Assembly: GCF_039680535.1 (NCBI RefSeq)
Contig: NZ_JBDKSS010000001.1
Coordinates: forward strand, 62,001 to 126,000
DNA: 64,000 bases
DNA from: Parvibaculum sp039680535
Lineage (GTDB): Bacteria > Pseudomonadota > Alphaproteobacteria > Parvibaculales > Parvibaculaceae
Reading direction: 5' to 3'
This document shows, one piece after another, positions 44,058 to 52,836 of the stretch. Under the pieces are notes generated by a model. The model searched no databases, had not been told where the DNA came from, and saw only the letters and a program-made list of their open reading frames with translations. Position 1 is the first letter of the stretch, and every line of letters starts with the position of its first letter. Position numbers and translations under genes: made by a program.

Positions 44058-45521
44058 ATGAGCTTGGCCGAATCTCAGGCCCAGGAGGCCGATGTCGGGG
44101 CCATTTCGGCCTCGATCCGCAACATTCTGGACCGTCAGAAAGCTGCGCATATCAAGGACGGTCCGCTCAGCGCGGAACGTCGCATCGAATGGCTCGACCG
44201 CTCGATTGCACTCGTCGTCGACAACCAGAAGGAAATCTGCGAGGCGCTGGCCTCCGATTTCGGGCATCGCAGCCATGAGCAGACGCTGCTCACGGACGTC
44301 ATGGGCACGCTTGGGCCGCTGAAGCACGCCAAGAAGCATCTGCGCGACTGGATGAAGCCGGAGAAGCGCAAGGTGCAGTTCCCGCTCGGCCTTCTCGGCG
44401 CCAAGGCGCGGGTCGAGTATCAGCCGCTTGGCACGGTCGGTGTCATCAGCCCGTGGAACTTCCCGATCAATCTCACCTTCGCGCCGCTCGCGGGCATCTT
44501 CGCCGCGGGCAACCGCGCGATGATCAAGCCGTCGGAGTTCACGCCGGCGACGTCGGAACTGATGGCGCGCATGTTCCGCTCCGCCTTCGACGAGACGGAA
44601 GTGGCCGTCATCACCGGCGGCCCGGCTGTCGGCCAGGCGTTCAGCGGCCAGCCCTTCGATCACCTGATCTTCACGGGCGCGACCTCGATCGCCTATCACG
44701 TCATGCGTGCGGCGGCTGAACATCTCGTTCCGCTGACGCTGGAACTCGGCGGCAAGTCGCCGGTCATCGTGTCCAACAGCGCGAAGATCGACGAGGCGGC
44801 AGCCAAGATTCTGACCGGCAAGACGCTCAATGCGGGCCAGATCTGCCTTGCGCCGGACTATGTCTTCGTGCCGGAGGGCAAGGTGAATGAATTCGTCTCG
44901 GAAGCGACGAAGTCAGTCACCAAGATGTTCCCGACCATCAAGGACAATCCGGACTACACCTCGATCATCAACCAGCGTCATTACGACCGCATCAATGGCT
45001 ACCTCGCCGACGCGAAGGCCAAGGGCGCGACGATCGTCGAGATCAATCCGGCCAATGAGGATTTCAGCCAGCAGCAGGCGCACAAGATTCCGCCGACGAT
45101 CGTGCTGAACGCGACCGACGACATGAAGGTCATGCAGGACGAGATCTTCGGCCCCGTGCTGCCGGTGAAGTCCTATCGCGATGTGTCGGAAGTGATCGGC
45201 TATATCAACGGCCACGACCGGCCGCTCGGCCTCTACTACTTCGGCGAGGACGCGAATGAAGAGCGCCGTGTGCTCGACCACACGACCTCGGGCGGCGTGA
45301 CTGTGAACGACGTCATCATGCATGTTTCGATGGAAGACCTGCCTTTCGGCGGCGTCGGCCCGAGCGGCATGGGCTCCTATCACGGTGTCGACGGCTTCCG
45401 TACCTTCAGCCACAGGAAGGCGATCTATACGCAGTCCAAGGCCAAGATGGTCGTGGAAATGTTCCGCGCGCCCTACGGCCCCAAGGTGCGCAAGATGCTC
45501 GCCTCCCAGATCAAGAAGTAA
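44058..45521 (+). CDS. Aldehyde dehydrogenase, coniferyl-aldehyde type
   Basis: This 487-residue NAD(P)-dependent dehydrogenase shows VGVISPWNFPINLTFAPLAGIFAAGN, LTLELGGKSPVIV with the catalytic Glu, GQICLAPDYV with the nucleophilic Cys, and QDEIFGPVLPVKSY. Overall resemblance is to coniferyl aldehyde dehydrogenases and related wide-range aldehyde dehydrogenases with a C-terminal extension; substrate is not proven. The ATG at 44058 has AGGAGG seven bases upstream, an ideal site. It stands alone and ends at a terminator. Confidence 0.9.
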   Translation: MSLAESQAQEADVGAISASIRNILDRQKAAHIKDGPLSAERRIEWLDRSIALVVDNQKEICEALASDFGHRSHEQTLLTDVMGTLGPLKHAKKHLRDWMKPEKRKVQFPLGLLGAKARVEYQPLGTVGVISPWNFPINLTFAPLAGIFAAGNRAMIKPSEFTPATSELMARMFRSAFDETEVAVITGGPAVGQAFSGQPFDHLIFTGATSIAYHVMRAAAEHLVPLTLELGGKSPVIVSNSAKIDEAAAKILTGKTLNAGQICLAPDYVFVPEGKVNEFVSEATKSVTKMFPTIKDNPDYTSIINQRHYDRINGYLADAKAKGATIVEINPANEDFSQQQAHKIPPTIVLNATDDMKVMQDEIFGPVLPVKSYRDVSEVIGYINGHDRPLGLYYFGEDANEERRVLDHTTSGGVTVNDVIMHVSMEDLPFGGVGPSGMGSYHGVDGFRTFSHRKAIYTQSKAKMVVEMFRAPYGPKVRKMLASQIKK

Positions 45522-45551
45522 GATCGGGCGCGAACCGGAAACATGAATGTC

Positions 45552-45579
45552 AAAGGGCGGCCGCTGTGCCGCCCTTTTT
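45552..45579 (+). terminator. Rho-independent terminator after the aldehyde dehydrogenase gene
   Basis: AAAGGGCGGC (45552-45561) pairs with GCCGCCCTTT (45568-45577) around a six-base loop and runs into a T-tract. Confidence 0.9.
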
Positions 45580-45607
45580 CACCTCCGACCTTAGAGAGGC
45601 TAACCCC

Positions 45608-46930
45608 GTGAAACATGTCGTCATCCGGCTGGCTACCGTCATCGCTCTGATGGGTCTTGCATCGTGCGGCGGCGATGAATCGACCTTGCCCGCTTCTGCC
45701 GGCTACGGCCCGAAGCCGACCTTGCCGCAGCCGCAATCGGGCACAGTGCCGACCGTGAATATTGCGACCGCGATCGGCTGGCCCGATGGCGGCGCGCCTA
45801 AGCCCGCCGCGGGGCTCAGCGTGAACGCGTTTGCGAGCGGCCTCGATCATCCCCGCTGGCTTTTCGTGCTGCCCAATGGCGATGTGCTGGTTGCCGAGAC
45901 GAATGCGCCGAAGAGGCCGGACGACAGCACGGGGGTCACCGGTTGGGTCGCCCGCGTCGTCATGAAGATGGCGGGCGCCGATACGCCGAGCGCCAACCGC
46001 ATCACGCTGCTGCGCGACACCAACGGCGACGGCGTGGCCGATGTCCGCAGCGTTTTCCTGAAGGACCTCAATTCACCGTTCGGCATGGCGCTGGTGGGGC
46101 ATGACCTCTATGTCGCCGACACCGACGCATTGCTGCGCTTTCCCTACAAGGACGGCGCGACCGAAATCGCAGAGGCAGGCACGAAGGTCATCGACCTTCC
46201 GGCGGGATCGATCAACCACCACTGGACGAAGAATGTCGTCGCGAGTCCGGACGGCAAGCGCCTCTATGTCACCGTGGGCTCGAACAGCAATGTTGGCGAA
46301 AACGGGCTCGACAAGGAAGATGGGCGCGCGGCCATTTACGAGGTCGATATCGCGACAGGAAAGTTGCGCATCTTCGCATCGGGTCTGCGCAATCCGAATG
46401 GCATGGATTGGGAACCCGTCTCCGGCGCGCTCTGGACGGCGGTCAACGAGCGCGACGAAATCGGCAATGATCTCGTTCCCGACTACATGACCTCGGTGAA
46501 GGACGGGGCCTTTTACGGCTGGCCCTATGTCTATTACGGCGAGCATATCGATGCCCGCGTGACGCCTCAGAACACGGAACTGGTGGCGAAGGCCATCGCG
46601 CCCGACTATGCGCTCGGGAGCCATACGGCTTCGCTAGGGCTCCACTTCTATCGCGGGAACATGCTTCCCCCGCATTACCGGGGCGGCGTGTTCATCGGCC
46701 AGCATGGCTCGTGGAACCGCAAGCCCCGCAGCGGCTACAAGGTGATCTTCGTGCCCTTCGCGGCCGGCAAGCCCTCCGGCATGCCGGAAGATGTGCTGAC
46801 GGGCTTCCTGAACGAGGATGGCGATGCCATGGGCCGTCCGGTCGGCGTTGTCGAGGACAGGGCGGGCGCGCTGCTCGTTGCCGACGATGTCGGCAATGTC
46901 ATCTGGCGCGTGACGCCTGCAGCGAAGTAG
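45608..46930 (+). CDS. PQQ-type sugar (sorbosone) dehydrogenase lipoprotein
   Basis: This 440-residue protein has a lipoprotein signal (MKHVVIRLATVIALMGLASC, lipobox LASC) and a six-bladed beta-propeller of the glucose/sorbosone dehydrogenase family. Typical stretches are LDHPRWLFVLPNGDVLVAETN, NSPFGMALVGHDLYVADTDALLRF, SGLRNPNGMDWEPVSG, YGWPYVYYG and GVFIGQHGSWNRKPRSGYKVIFVPF. Such enzymes oxidise sugars or aldoses with PQQ in the periplasm. The GTG at 45608 has GAGAGG eight bases upstream. No PQQ synthesis genes are in the window. It is separately terminated. Confidence 0.85.
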   Translation: MKHVVIRLATVIALMGLASCGGDESTLPASAGYGPKPTLPQPQSGTVPTVNIATAIGWPDGGAPKPAAGLSVNAFASGLDHPRWLFVLPNGDVLVAETNAPKRPDDSTGVTGWVARVVMKMAGADTPSANRITLLRDTNGDGVADVRSVFLKDLNSPFGMALVGHDLYVADTDALLRFPYKDGATEIAEAGTKVIDLPAGSINHHWTKNVVASPDGKRLYVTVGSNSNVGENGLDKEDGRAAIYEVDIATGKLRIFASGLRNPNGMDWEPVSGALWTAVNERDEIGNDLVPDYMTSVKDGAFYGWPYVYYGEHIDARVTPQNTELVAKAIAPDYALGSHTASLGLHFYRGNMLPPHYRGGVFIGQHGSWNRKPRSGYKVIFVPFAAGKPSGMPEDVLTGFLNEDGDAMGRPVGVVEDRAGALLVADDVGNVIWRVTPAAK

Positions 46931-46937
46931 AAAAAGA

Positions 46938-46968
46938 AAAAGGCGGCCTCTCTTGCAGGCCGCCTTTT
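46938..46968. terminator. Bidirectional terminator between the sugar dehydrogenase and DEAD-box genes
   Basis: GGCGGCCT (46942-46949) pairs with AGGCCGCC (46957-46964), with an A-run before it and TTTT after it, so it suits both convergent transcripts. Confidence 0.88.
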
Positions 46969-46989
46969 GATCTACGCTCCGGGGAAGAC

Positions 46990-48552
46990 TCAGGCCTCCT
47001 GAGCCTCGGCTTCGATGATCTCGTCGATTTCCTCGACATTGTCGAGTTCCTCGGGCAACTCGTCCTCGATCTCCTTCGCGCCCTTTTTAGGCAGCTTCAC
47101 GACATTGAGCATGAAGGCGGGAATATGGTCGCCGAAGCTCAGAACCTTCGGGCCGTCATCGTCGTCGCGACGGCCGCGTCCGCGGCCGCGTTCATTGCGC
47201 TGCTCGGCGCGGGGCTGCTCATGGCGGCGCGCGGGCTCAGGGCGTTCGGCATGCTCCGACGCCTGGGTCACAAGCTCCGCAACGGGATCCGCGGGCGGCA
47301 GGACTTCCGAATCGAGAATGGGCTCAGCTTTGCGGGGCTTGGCGCGCGAGCGGCGCGACTTGCGCTCCGGCGCAGTTGAAGGTTCGGCGGCGGTTTCGGC
47401 CTCGACGGCGACTTCGCCGGCGGGGGCAGGGTGGGCGGTCGTCAACTCATGCACCGGGATCGCATTGCCGAGCATCTTCTCGATCTGGGCGAGATATTTG
47501 CCGTCCTCGCGCGTCACCAGCGTATAGGCGATGCCGGACTTGCCCGCGCGGCCCGTGCGGCCGATGCGGTGAACATAGTCTTCGGAATGGGTCGGAATGT
47601 CGAAATTGAAGACGTGGCTCACATCCGGGATGTCGAGGCCACGGGCGGCAACGTCGCTCGCCACGAGAAGGCGGATGGTGCCGGCGCGGAAGCCGTCCAG
47701 CGTCTTCGTGCGCGTCGACTGGTCGAGGTCGCCATGCAGCGCGCCGACCGAGAAGCCATGGCGCTCCAGCGACTTCGCGACGATCGAGACGTCACGCTTG
47801 CGGTTGCAGAAGATGATGGCGTTCTTGCAGTTCTCGTCGCGGATCAGGCCGCGCAGCATCTCGCGCTTGCCTTCACGGGTCGTCTTGACGATGGCCTGCG
47901 TGATGGTCGCATTGGCCGAGGAGTGGCGGGCGACTTCGATGCGTTCGGGATTCTGGAGGAAGGTGTCGGTGAGCCGCTGGATTTCGGGCGGCATGGTGGC
48001 AGAGAAGAAGAGGGTCTGCCGCGTAAATGGGATCTTCTTGCAGATCTCCTCGATGTCCGGGATGAAACCCATGTCCAGCATGCGGTCGGCTTCATCGATA
48101 ACGAGGATCTGGACGCCGGTGAGCAGGACCTTACCGCGGCCACAGTGATCGAGCAGGCGGCCCGGCGTCGCGATCAGAACATCGACGCCACGGTCGAGCT
48201 TCTTTTCCTGATCGCCGAAGGAGACGCCGCCGATGAGCAGCGCCATCGAGAGCTTGTGGTACTTGCCGTATTTCTCGAAGTTCTCGGCGACCTGGGCAGC
48301 GAGTTCGCGCGTCGGCTCGAGAATGAGAGAGCGCGGCATACGCGCCCTGGCGCGTCCGCGGGCCAGCTTATCGATCATCGGCAGCGTGAAGGATGCCGTC
48401 TTGCCCGTGCCCGTCTGGGCGATGCCGAGCACGTCCCGGCCTGCAAGCACGGAGGGAATGGCCTGCGCCTGAATGGGGGTCGGTTCGGTATAACCGGTTT
48501 CGGCTACCGCTTTAAGCACTTCGGCCCCGAGGCCGAGTTCGTCAAATGTCAT
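46990..48552 (-). CDS. DEAD-box RNA helicase, RhlE-like
   Basis: This 520-residue ATP-dependent RNA helicase has the complete set of motifs: Q motif (GYTEPTPIQAQAIP), AQTGTGKT, PTRELA, TPGRLLDH, DEAD, SAT, and HRIGRTGRAG in the second domain. The C-terminal 130 residues are low-complexity, basic in the middle and acidic at the end. RhlE-type helicases act in ribosome assembly and RNA decay. It is the first gene of a short minus-strand run and has a 193-base upstream region with nothing recognised. Confidence 0.95.
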   Translation of the reverse strand: MTFDELGLGAEVLKAVAETGYTEPTPIQAQAIPSVLAGRDVLGIAQTGTGKTASFTLPMIDKLARGRARARMPRSLILEPTRELAAQVAENFEKYGKYHKLSMALLIGGVSFGDQEKKLDRGVDVLIATPGRLLDHCGRGKVLLTGVQILVIDEADRMLDMGFIPDIEEICKKIPFTRQTLFFSATMPPEIQRLTDTFLQNPERIEVARHSSANATITQAIVKTTREGKREMLRGLIRDENCKNAIIFCNRKRDVSIVAKSLERHGFSVGALHGDLDQSTRTKTLDGFRAGTIRLLVASDVAARGLDIPDVSHVFNFDIPTHSEDYVHRIGRTGRAGKSGIAYTLVTREDGKYLAQIEKMLGNAIPVHELTTAHPAPAGEVAVEAETAAEPSTAPERKSRRSRAKPRKAEPILDSEVLPPADPVAELVTQASEHAERPEPARRHEQPRAEQRNERGRGRGRRDDDDGPKVLSFGDHIPAFMLNVVKLPKKGAKEIEDELPEELDNVEEIDEIIEAEAQEA

Positions 48553-48745
48553 ATATTGAGGCCTGTTCTACCATTTACATGCTGCCCGATGGTGGCCCAC
48601 TTCGAGGGCCCGTGGACGCTTTGTCGTGAGGGGGGGCAGCGTCTTGCGCGTCGTTCCGCGGCCGCGCGGTCCGCAATTCCACGCAATACATAGGGATTAA
48701 CAGGCTTTTGTCAATCGCGAGGCCGGCCCGCAGCCTCTCAGGGGG

Positions 48746-49285
48746 CTAAATGCCGGGTCCAAAAGGCGAGATATTGGTGTTCTGTGGCGGAAACATCGCA
48801 GCCAGAAGCGACTGCATGGCCGACTGGTAAGCGCGATCCCCGGGCCCTGTCACGGCATCGGCCGAGAGCGCGCCGCGCGCCAGCATACGGTCGGCCGAGC
48901 AATAGATGGCGACGACTCTGAGCGAACCGCCCGCAACGCCCTGGCCGCCGCCGAGCGCGCCGGGCTCTTCGCATGCCGTCTCGCTTGGGACGCTCGCCCC
49001 ATTGAACACGAGCACGAGCCGCGTTCCCTGACCCGGCTTCGCACCCTCCGGCAGAAGGCGCAGCGGAGCGCCACCCGCCCATGCGGGACCATGCAGCCCG
49101 GCAATCGCCGCTTCGCCGCTCATGCCCGGCGCGGGCGATCCGTAAAGCTCGACGTTGAAGCCCGCCGCATGAACGGTCGAGGGCTTGTAGAGCGATGTCT
49201 GCTGGACGTAGGTGACGACGGGCAGCGCGAGAGTCGTAGTCGCATAAAGCGAAGCGGCAGCAAGGGCCAAAACGACTTTCTTCAT
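48746..49285 (-). CDS. Exported protein of unknown function
   Basis: This 179-residue protein has a signal peptide (MKKVVLALAAASLYATTTLA) and a mature part rich in Gly, Ala and Pro, with FNVELYGSPAPGMSGEAAIAGLHGPAWAGG and RLVLVFNGASVPSETACEE. Two cysteines (in ACEEPG and IYCSAD) may form a disulfide. I do not recognise a family. The longer frame reads through parE and is not a real start; the ATG at 49285 has GGAGG ten bases upstream and codes for a clean signal peptide. It follows parE by 68 bases on the same strand. Confidence 0.7.
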   Translation of the reverse strand: MKKVVLALAAASLYATTTLALPVVTYVQQTSLYKPSTVHAAGFNVELYGSPAPGMSGEAAIAGLHGPAWAGGAPLRLLPEGAKPGQGTRLVLVFNGASVPSETACEEPGALGGGQGVAGGSLRVVAIYCSADRMLARGALSADAVTGPGDRAYQSAMQSLLAAMFPPQNTNISPFGPGI

Positions 49286-49353
49286 GTCCTTAACTCCTCC
49301 GTCATGCCCCGCGTGAAGCTGAGCATGAAGGGTAAGCTCGTTTGCTCCCGGGC

Positions 49354-51390
49354 TCAAATATCCAGATCGGTCGCGAAGGCGGCGCGTTCCTGGATGAACT
49401 GGAATCTCAGCTCCGGCTTGTTGCCCATCAGGCGGTCGATGGCGCCTCTGGTTTCCTTCGCTTCGTCTTCCGGCACCATGACGCGCAGCAGCGTGCGCCT
49501 GGAGCGGACCATCGTCGTTTCCTTGAGCTGTGCGGGAAGCATTTCGCCCAAGCCCTTGAAACGGCTGATTTCTACCTTGCCATTGCTCTTGAACTCCTTC
49601 TTGAGGAGTTCGTCCTTGTGCGCGTCGTCGCGCGCATAGGCGGTCTTGCCGCCCTGCGTCAGTTTGTAGAGCGGCGGCACGGCCAGATAGAGATGCCCGC
49701 GGCGGATCAGCTCCGGCGTTTCCTGATAGAAGAAGGTGATGAGCAGCGAGGCGATGTGGGCGCCGTCCACGTCGGCGTCGGTCATGATGATGACCTTGTC
49801 GTAGCGCAGGTCCTCGTCGCGGTAATGCGAGCCGGTGCGGACGCCAAGCGCCTGAACGAGGTCGCTGATCTGCTGGTTCTGCTGCAGCTTCGCGCCGCTG
49901 GCCGAGGCGACGTTCAGGATCTTGCCGCGCAAGGGCAGGATCGCCTGCGTGGCGCGGTCGCGGGCCTGCTTCGCGGAGCCGCCGGCGCTGTCGCCTTCGA
50001 CGATGAAGAGTTCCGAGCCCGCCGCGCCCGCCTGCGCGCAGTCCGCGAGCTTGCCGGGCAGGCGGAGCTTCCGCGTCGCGGTCTTGCGCGCCACGTCCTT
50101 TTCCTGCCGCCGACGCAGCCGGTCTTCCGAGCGGTCGATCACCCAGTCGAGAAGCTTGTTCGCCTGTTGCGGCGAGTTGGTCAGCCAATGGTCGAAATGG
50201 TCGCCGATGGCCTTCTCGACGAGGCGCTGGGCCTCGCTGCTGGCGAGCTTCTCCTTGGTCTGGCCCTGAAACTCCGGCTCGCGTATGAAGACGGAGAGCA
50301 GCACCGTCGCCGTGCCCAGCACGTCTTCGGCCTGAATCTGCGCGGCCTTCTTGTTGCCGACCATGTCGGCATAGTTCTTCAGGCCCCTGGTGAGCGCAGT
50401 GCGGAGACCCGCTTCGTGCGTGCCGCCTTCGGGCGTCGGCACTGTGTTGCAATAGGAATGGACGAAGCCTTCCTCGCCACCATGCCAGGCGATGGCCCAT
50501 TCGGCCGCGCCGTGCGCGCCCGCGCGCGAGACCTTGCCCGAGAAGGGTTCGGCCGTCACCCAATCCTTCTCGCCGATTTCGGCGCGGAGGAAGTCGACCA
50601 GACCGGCCGGGAAATGCAGCACGTCCTCGGCGGGCGTCTCGTCCTTGATGAGTTCCGGCGCGCAATGCCAGCGGATTTCGACGCCGCCGAAGAGATAGGC
50701 CTTGGACCGCGCCATGCGGTAGAGGCGACCCGGCTTGAAGGCCGCGCCCTTGCCGAAGATGTCGGCGTCGGGGTGGAAGGTGATGCGCGTGCCGCGGCGG
50801 TTCTGAACCCGGCCTTCCTCGATGAGCTTCGTCTGCGGGGCGCCGCGCGCATAAATCTGGCGATAGAGCTTCTGCTCGCGCGCGACCTCGACTTCGAGCC
50901 GGTCGGAAAGCGCGTTCACCACCGAGACGCCGACGCCGTGCAGGCCGCCCGAGGTCTCATAGGCCTTGCCGCCGAACTTGCCACCCGAATGGAGCGTCGT
51001 GAGGATGACTTCCAGCGCCGACTTGTTCTTGAATTTCGGATGCGGGTCGACGGGGATGCCACGGCCATTGTCGGCCACCGTCAGGCTGCCGTCGGCATGG
51101 AACGATACGTCGATCCAGTTCGCGTGGCCTGCGACCGCCTCGTCCATCGAATTGTCGAGGACTTCGGCGAAGAGGTGATGCAGCGCCTTCTCGTCGGTGC
51201 CGCCGATATACATGCCCGGACGGCGCCGCACAGGCTCCAGACCTTCCAGAACCTCGATGTCCTTGGCCGAATAGCTGTCGTCGTCCTTCGCCGCGGCTTT
51301 GGGCGCGGATTTGACGGGCTTCTGCGCCTTGGGCGCGGCGGCAAAGAGATCGCTGGTGTCGTCGGAATTGGACGTCTTGCGGGCGGCCAT
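49354..51390 (-). CDS. parE: DNA topoisomerase IV subunit B
   Basis: This 678-residue subunit provides the ATPase of topoisomerase IV, which unlinks replicated chromosomes. It shows RRRPGMYIGGTDEKALHHLFAEVLDNSMDEA, TVADNGRGIPVD, the GGLHGVGVSVVNALS ATP-binding glycine region, the TOPRIM-type EGDSAGGSAKQARDR and DADVDGAHI, and the end GEMLPAQLKET and KGLGEM stretches. ParE rather than GyrB is indicated by the short C-terminal part. A roughly 35-residue Ala/Lys-rich leader is extra. It is separate from parC here. Confidence 0.96.
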   Translation of the reverse strand: MAARKTSNSDDTSDLFAAAPKAQKPVKSAPKAAAKDDDSYSAKDIEVLEGLEPVRRRPGMYIGGTDEKALHHLFAEVLDNSMDEAVAGHANWIDVSFHADGSLTVADNGRGIPVDPHPKFKNKSALEVILTTLHSGGKFGGKAYETSGGLHGVGVSVVNALSDRLEVEVAREQKLYRQIYARGAPQTKLIEEGRVQNRRGTRITFHPDADIFGKGAAFKPGRLYRMARSKAYLFGGVEIRWHCAPELIKDETPAEDVLHFPAGLVDFLRAEIGEKDWVTAEPFSGKVSRAGAHGAAEWAIAWHGGEEGFVHSYCNTVPTPEGGTHEAGLRTALTRGLKNYADMVGNKKAAQIQAEDVLGTATVLLSVFIREPEFQGQTKEKLASSEAQRLVEKAIGDHFDHWLTNSPQQANKLLDWVIDRSEDRLRRRQEKDVARKTATRKLRLPGKLADCAQAGAAGSELFIVEGDSAGGSAKQARDRATQAILPLRGKILNVASASGAKLQQNQQISDLVQALGVRTGSHYRDEDLRYDKVIIMTDADVDGAHIASLLITFFYQETPELIRRGHLYLAVPPLYKLTQGGKTAYARDDAHKDELLKKEFKSNGKVEISRFKGLGEMLPAQLKETTMVRSRRTLLRVMVPEDEAKETRGAIDRLMGNKPELRFQFIQERAAFATDLDI

Positions 51391-51483
51391 GAAAACTCAA
51401 ACTTCAATCTGGGGGAACGAATCGAGGCCGATTGTAGGGCCGGGGAGGCGACAGGGGCAAATGACGGGGAATCCCCCCTCAGC

Positions 51484-51570
51484 CGTCATGCCCCGGCTCG
51501 TCCGGGGCATCCACGTCTTCGTCCTGCGACGATGAAGACGTGGATGGCCCGAATAAATCGGGCCATGACG
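51484..51570. repeat. Cloverleaf palindromic intergenic repeat
   Basis: Four nested perfect stems fill 87 bases with no unpaired base at the junction. Outer arm CGTCATG (51484-51490) with CATGACG (51564-51570); left hairpin CCCCGG/CCGGGG (51491-51507); central stem CATCCACGTCTTC (51508-51520) with GAAGACGTGGATG (51534-51546); right hairpin GCCCGA/TCGGGC (51547-51563). This kind of CATCCACGTCTTC-containing repeat is, from memory, common between genes in alphaproteobacteria. It lies between parE and the methyltransferase gene. I saw only one full copy. Confidence 0.85.
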
Positions 51571-51587
51571 ATGGAATGGGCGGAGAA

Positions 51588-52697
51588 TTACACCGGACTT
51601 GCCTCGATCACGCTCGCAAGCCCGATGGTCGGTACGATGCGCTCCAGCCGGAAGCCGGCCTTGGCCATCAGCGCGGCATATTCCGGCTCCGTGCGTTCGC
51701 GGCCCGTCGTCGCCACCAGCATTTCGAGATCGAGGAACTTCGAGAAATGCGCCACGCCCGGCGCGGGGATCACGTGCTCGATCAACAGCAGCTTGCCGGT
51801 TGCCGGAATCTTCGCGCGGATGTTTTTCATGATGAGGATCGACTCTTCGTCGGACCAGTCATGGATGATGTGCTTCATCACATAGGCGTCGGCGCCGCCC
51901 GGTACGGAATCGAAGAAGCTGCCGCCATGCGTCTCGACGCGTGGCCCAAGTCCCGCCTCGTCGAAATAGCGCCGCGCGCCCTCGGCTGTGTGCGGCAGAT
52001 CGAAGAGGATGCCCTTCATGCCCGGATTGAGCATCAGGATGGAGCCGAGAACGGCGCCATATCCACCGCCTATGTCGGCAACCGTCCTGAAAGGCGAGAA
52101 GTCATAGGCAGCCAGAACCGGATCGAGCTCCATCTCCGAGACATTGACCATGCCCTTGTCGAAAATATCGGCGCGCGCCGGATCGCCCGAAATATATTCA
52201 AAGGACTTCATGCCGTGCAGATGCTCGATGGCGTTGCGGCCCGTCGCCACGCAATGGCTGAGCGCGCCCCAATTGTCCCAGTTGAGGCTCCCCTGATAAA
52301 TCGAGAAATAGCGCATCGACTGCGGATGGTCCGTCCTCAGCGTTGCGCCCATTGGCGTCAGGCGGAAATGGCCGATGCTGTCCTCGGCAAAAATCCCGAC
52401 AGTCGAGAGCGCGCGCATGACGCGATAAAGCGCATCCGCGTTGGAGCCGCTTTTCTCCGCCAACGTCCGGCAAGAGATCGCTTCCTTTTCGCTCATCAGA
52501 TCGGCGAGGCCGAGCTTCGCGATCAGGGATATGCATTGCGACGCCCAGAAGCCCGTCAGCATTTCCAGAACCGCGACAGGCGGCGGCACCATCTTGCGGG
52601 TCAGCGCGACGAGCCCGCTCCTGATCTGGCCGAGAAAGTTCACGATCGCCGCTGGCGGCAGCTTCGGCTTCGCCGTGCGTATTTTTACGCCCTGCAT
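51588..52697 (-). CDS. SAM-dependent O-methyltransferase, family 2
   Basis: This 369-residue protein has an N-terminal helical dimerisation domain (about 40-130) and a Rossmann methyltransferase domain with DIGGGYGAVLGSIL as SAM loop and KHIIHDWSDEES as the catalytic-His region, as in plant and bacterial caffeate/acetylserotonin-type O-methyltransferases. Its acceptor is unknown. The ATG at 52697 has GGGGGAA about eight bases upstream; the frame is open to 52919 but that would overlap the next gene's promoter. It is divergent from the Old Yellow Enzyme gene. Confidence 0.86.
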   Translation of the reverse strand: MQGVKIRTAKPKLPPAAIVNFLGQIRSGLVALTRKMVPPPVAVLEMLTGFWASQCISLIAKLGLADLMSEKEAISCRTLAEKSGSNADALYRVMRALSTVGIFAEDSIGHFRLTPMGATLRTDHPQSMRYFSIYQGSLNWDNWGALSHCVATGRNAIEHLHGMKSFEYISGDPARADIFDKGMVNVSEMELDPVLAAYDFSPFRTVADIGGGYGAVLGSILMLNPGMKGILFDLPHTAEGARRYFDEAGLGPRVETHGGSFFDSVPGGADAYVMKHIIHDWSDEESILIMKNIRAKIPATGKLLLIEHVIPAPGVAHFSKFLDLEMLVATTGRERTEPEYAALMAKAGFRLERIVPTIGLASVIEASPV

Positions 52698-52836
52698 GGT
52701 GAGTTCCCCCCTCCGCAACCGGACGGGGGTCAGCTTACGTGGGGTCCGCCTTGCGTCGCAATGGCCATATGGACCGCGCTTGATCGCTCCGACTGATCTG
52801 TCACATTCAGTCACCACGCAATTCAGGGGGAGTTTG

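Noticed and set aside
49301..49320. CGTCATGCCCCG resembling one arm of the cloverleaf repeat
   Set aside because: Only about 12 bases match and no partner arm is present; chance is a sufficient explanation.
49342..51885. An 847-codon open frame opposite parE
   Set aside because: Antisense of parE with shadow-type composition; parE is certain.
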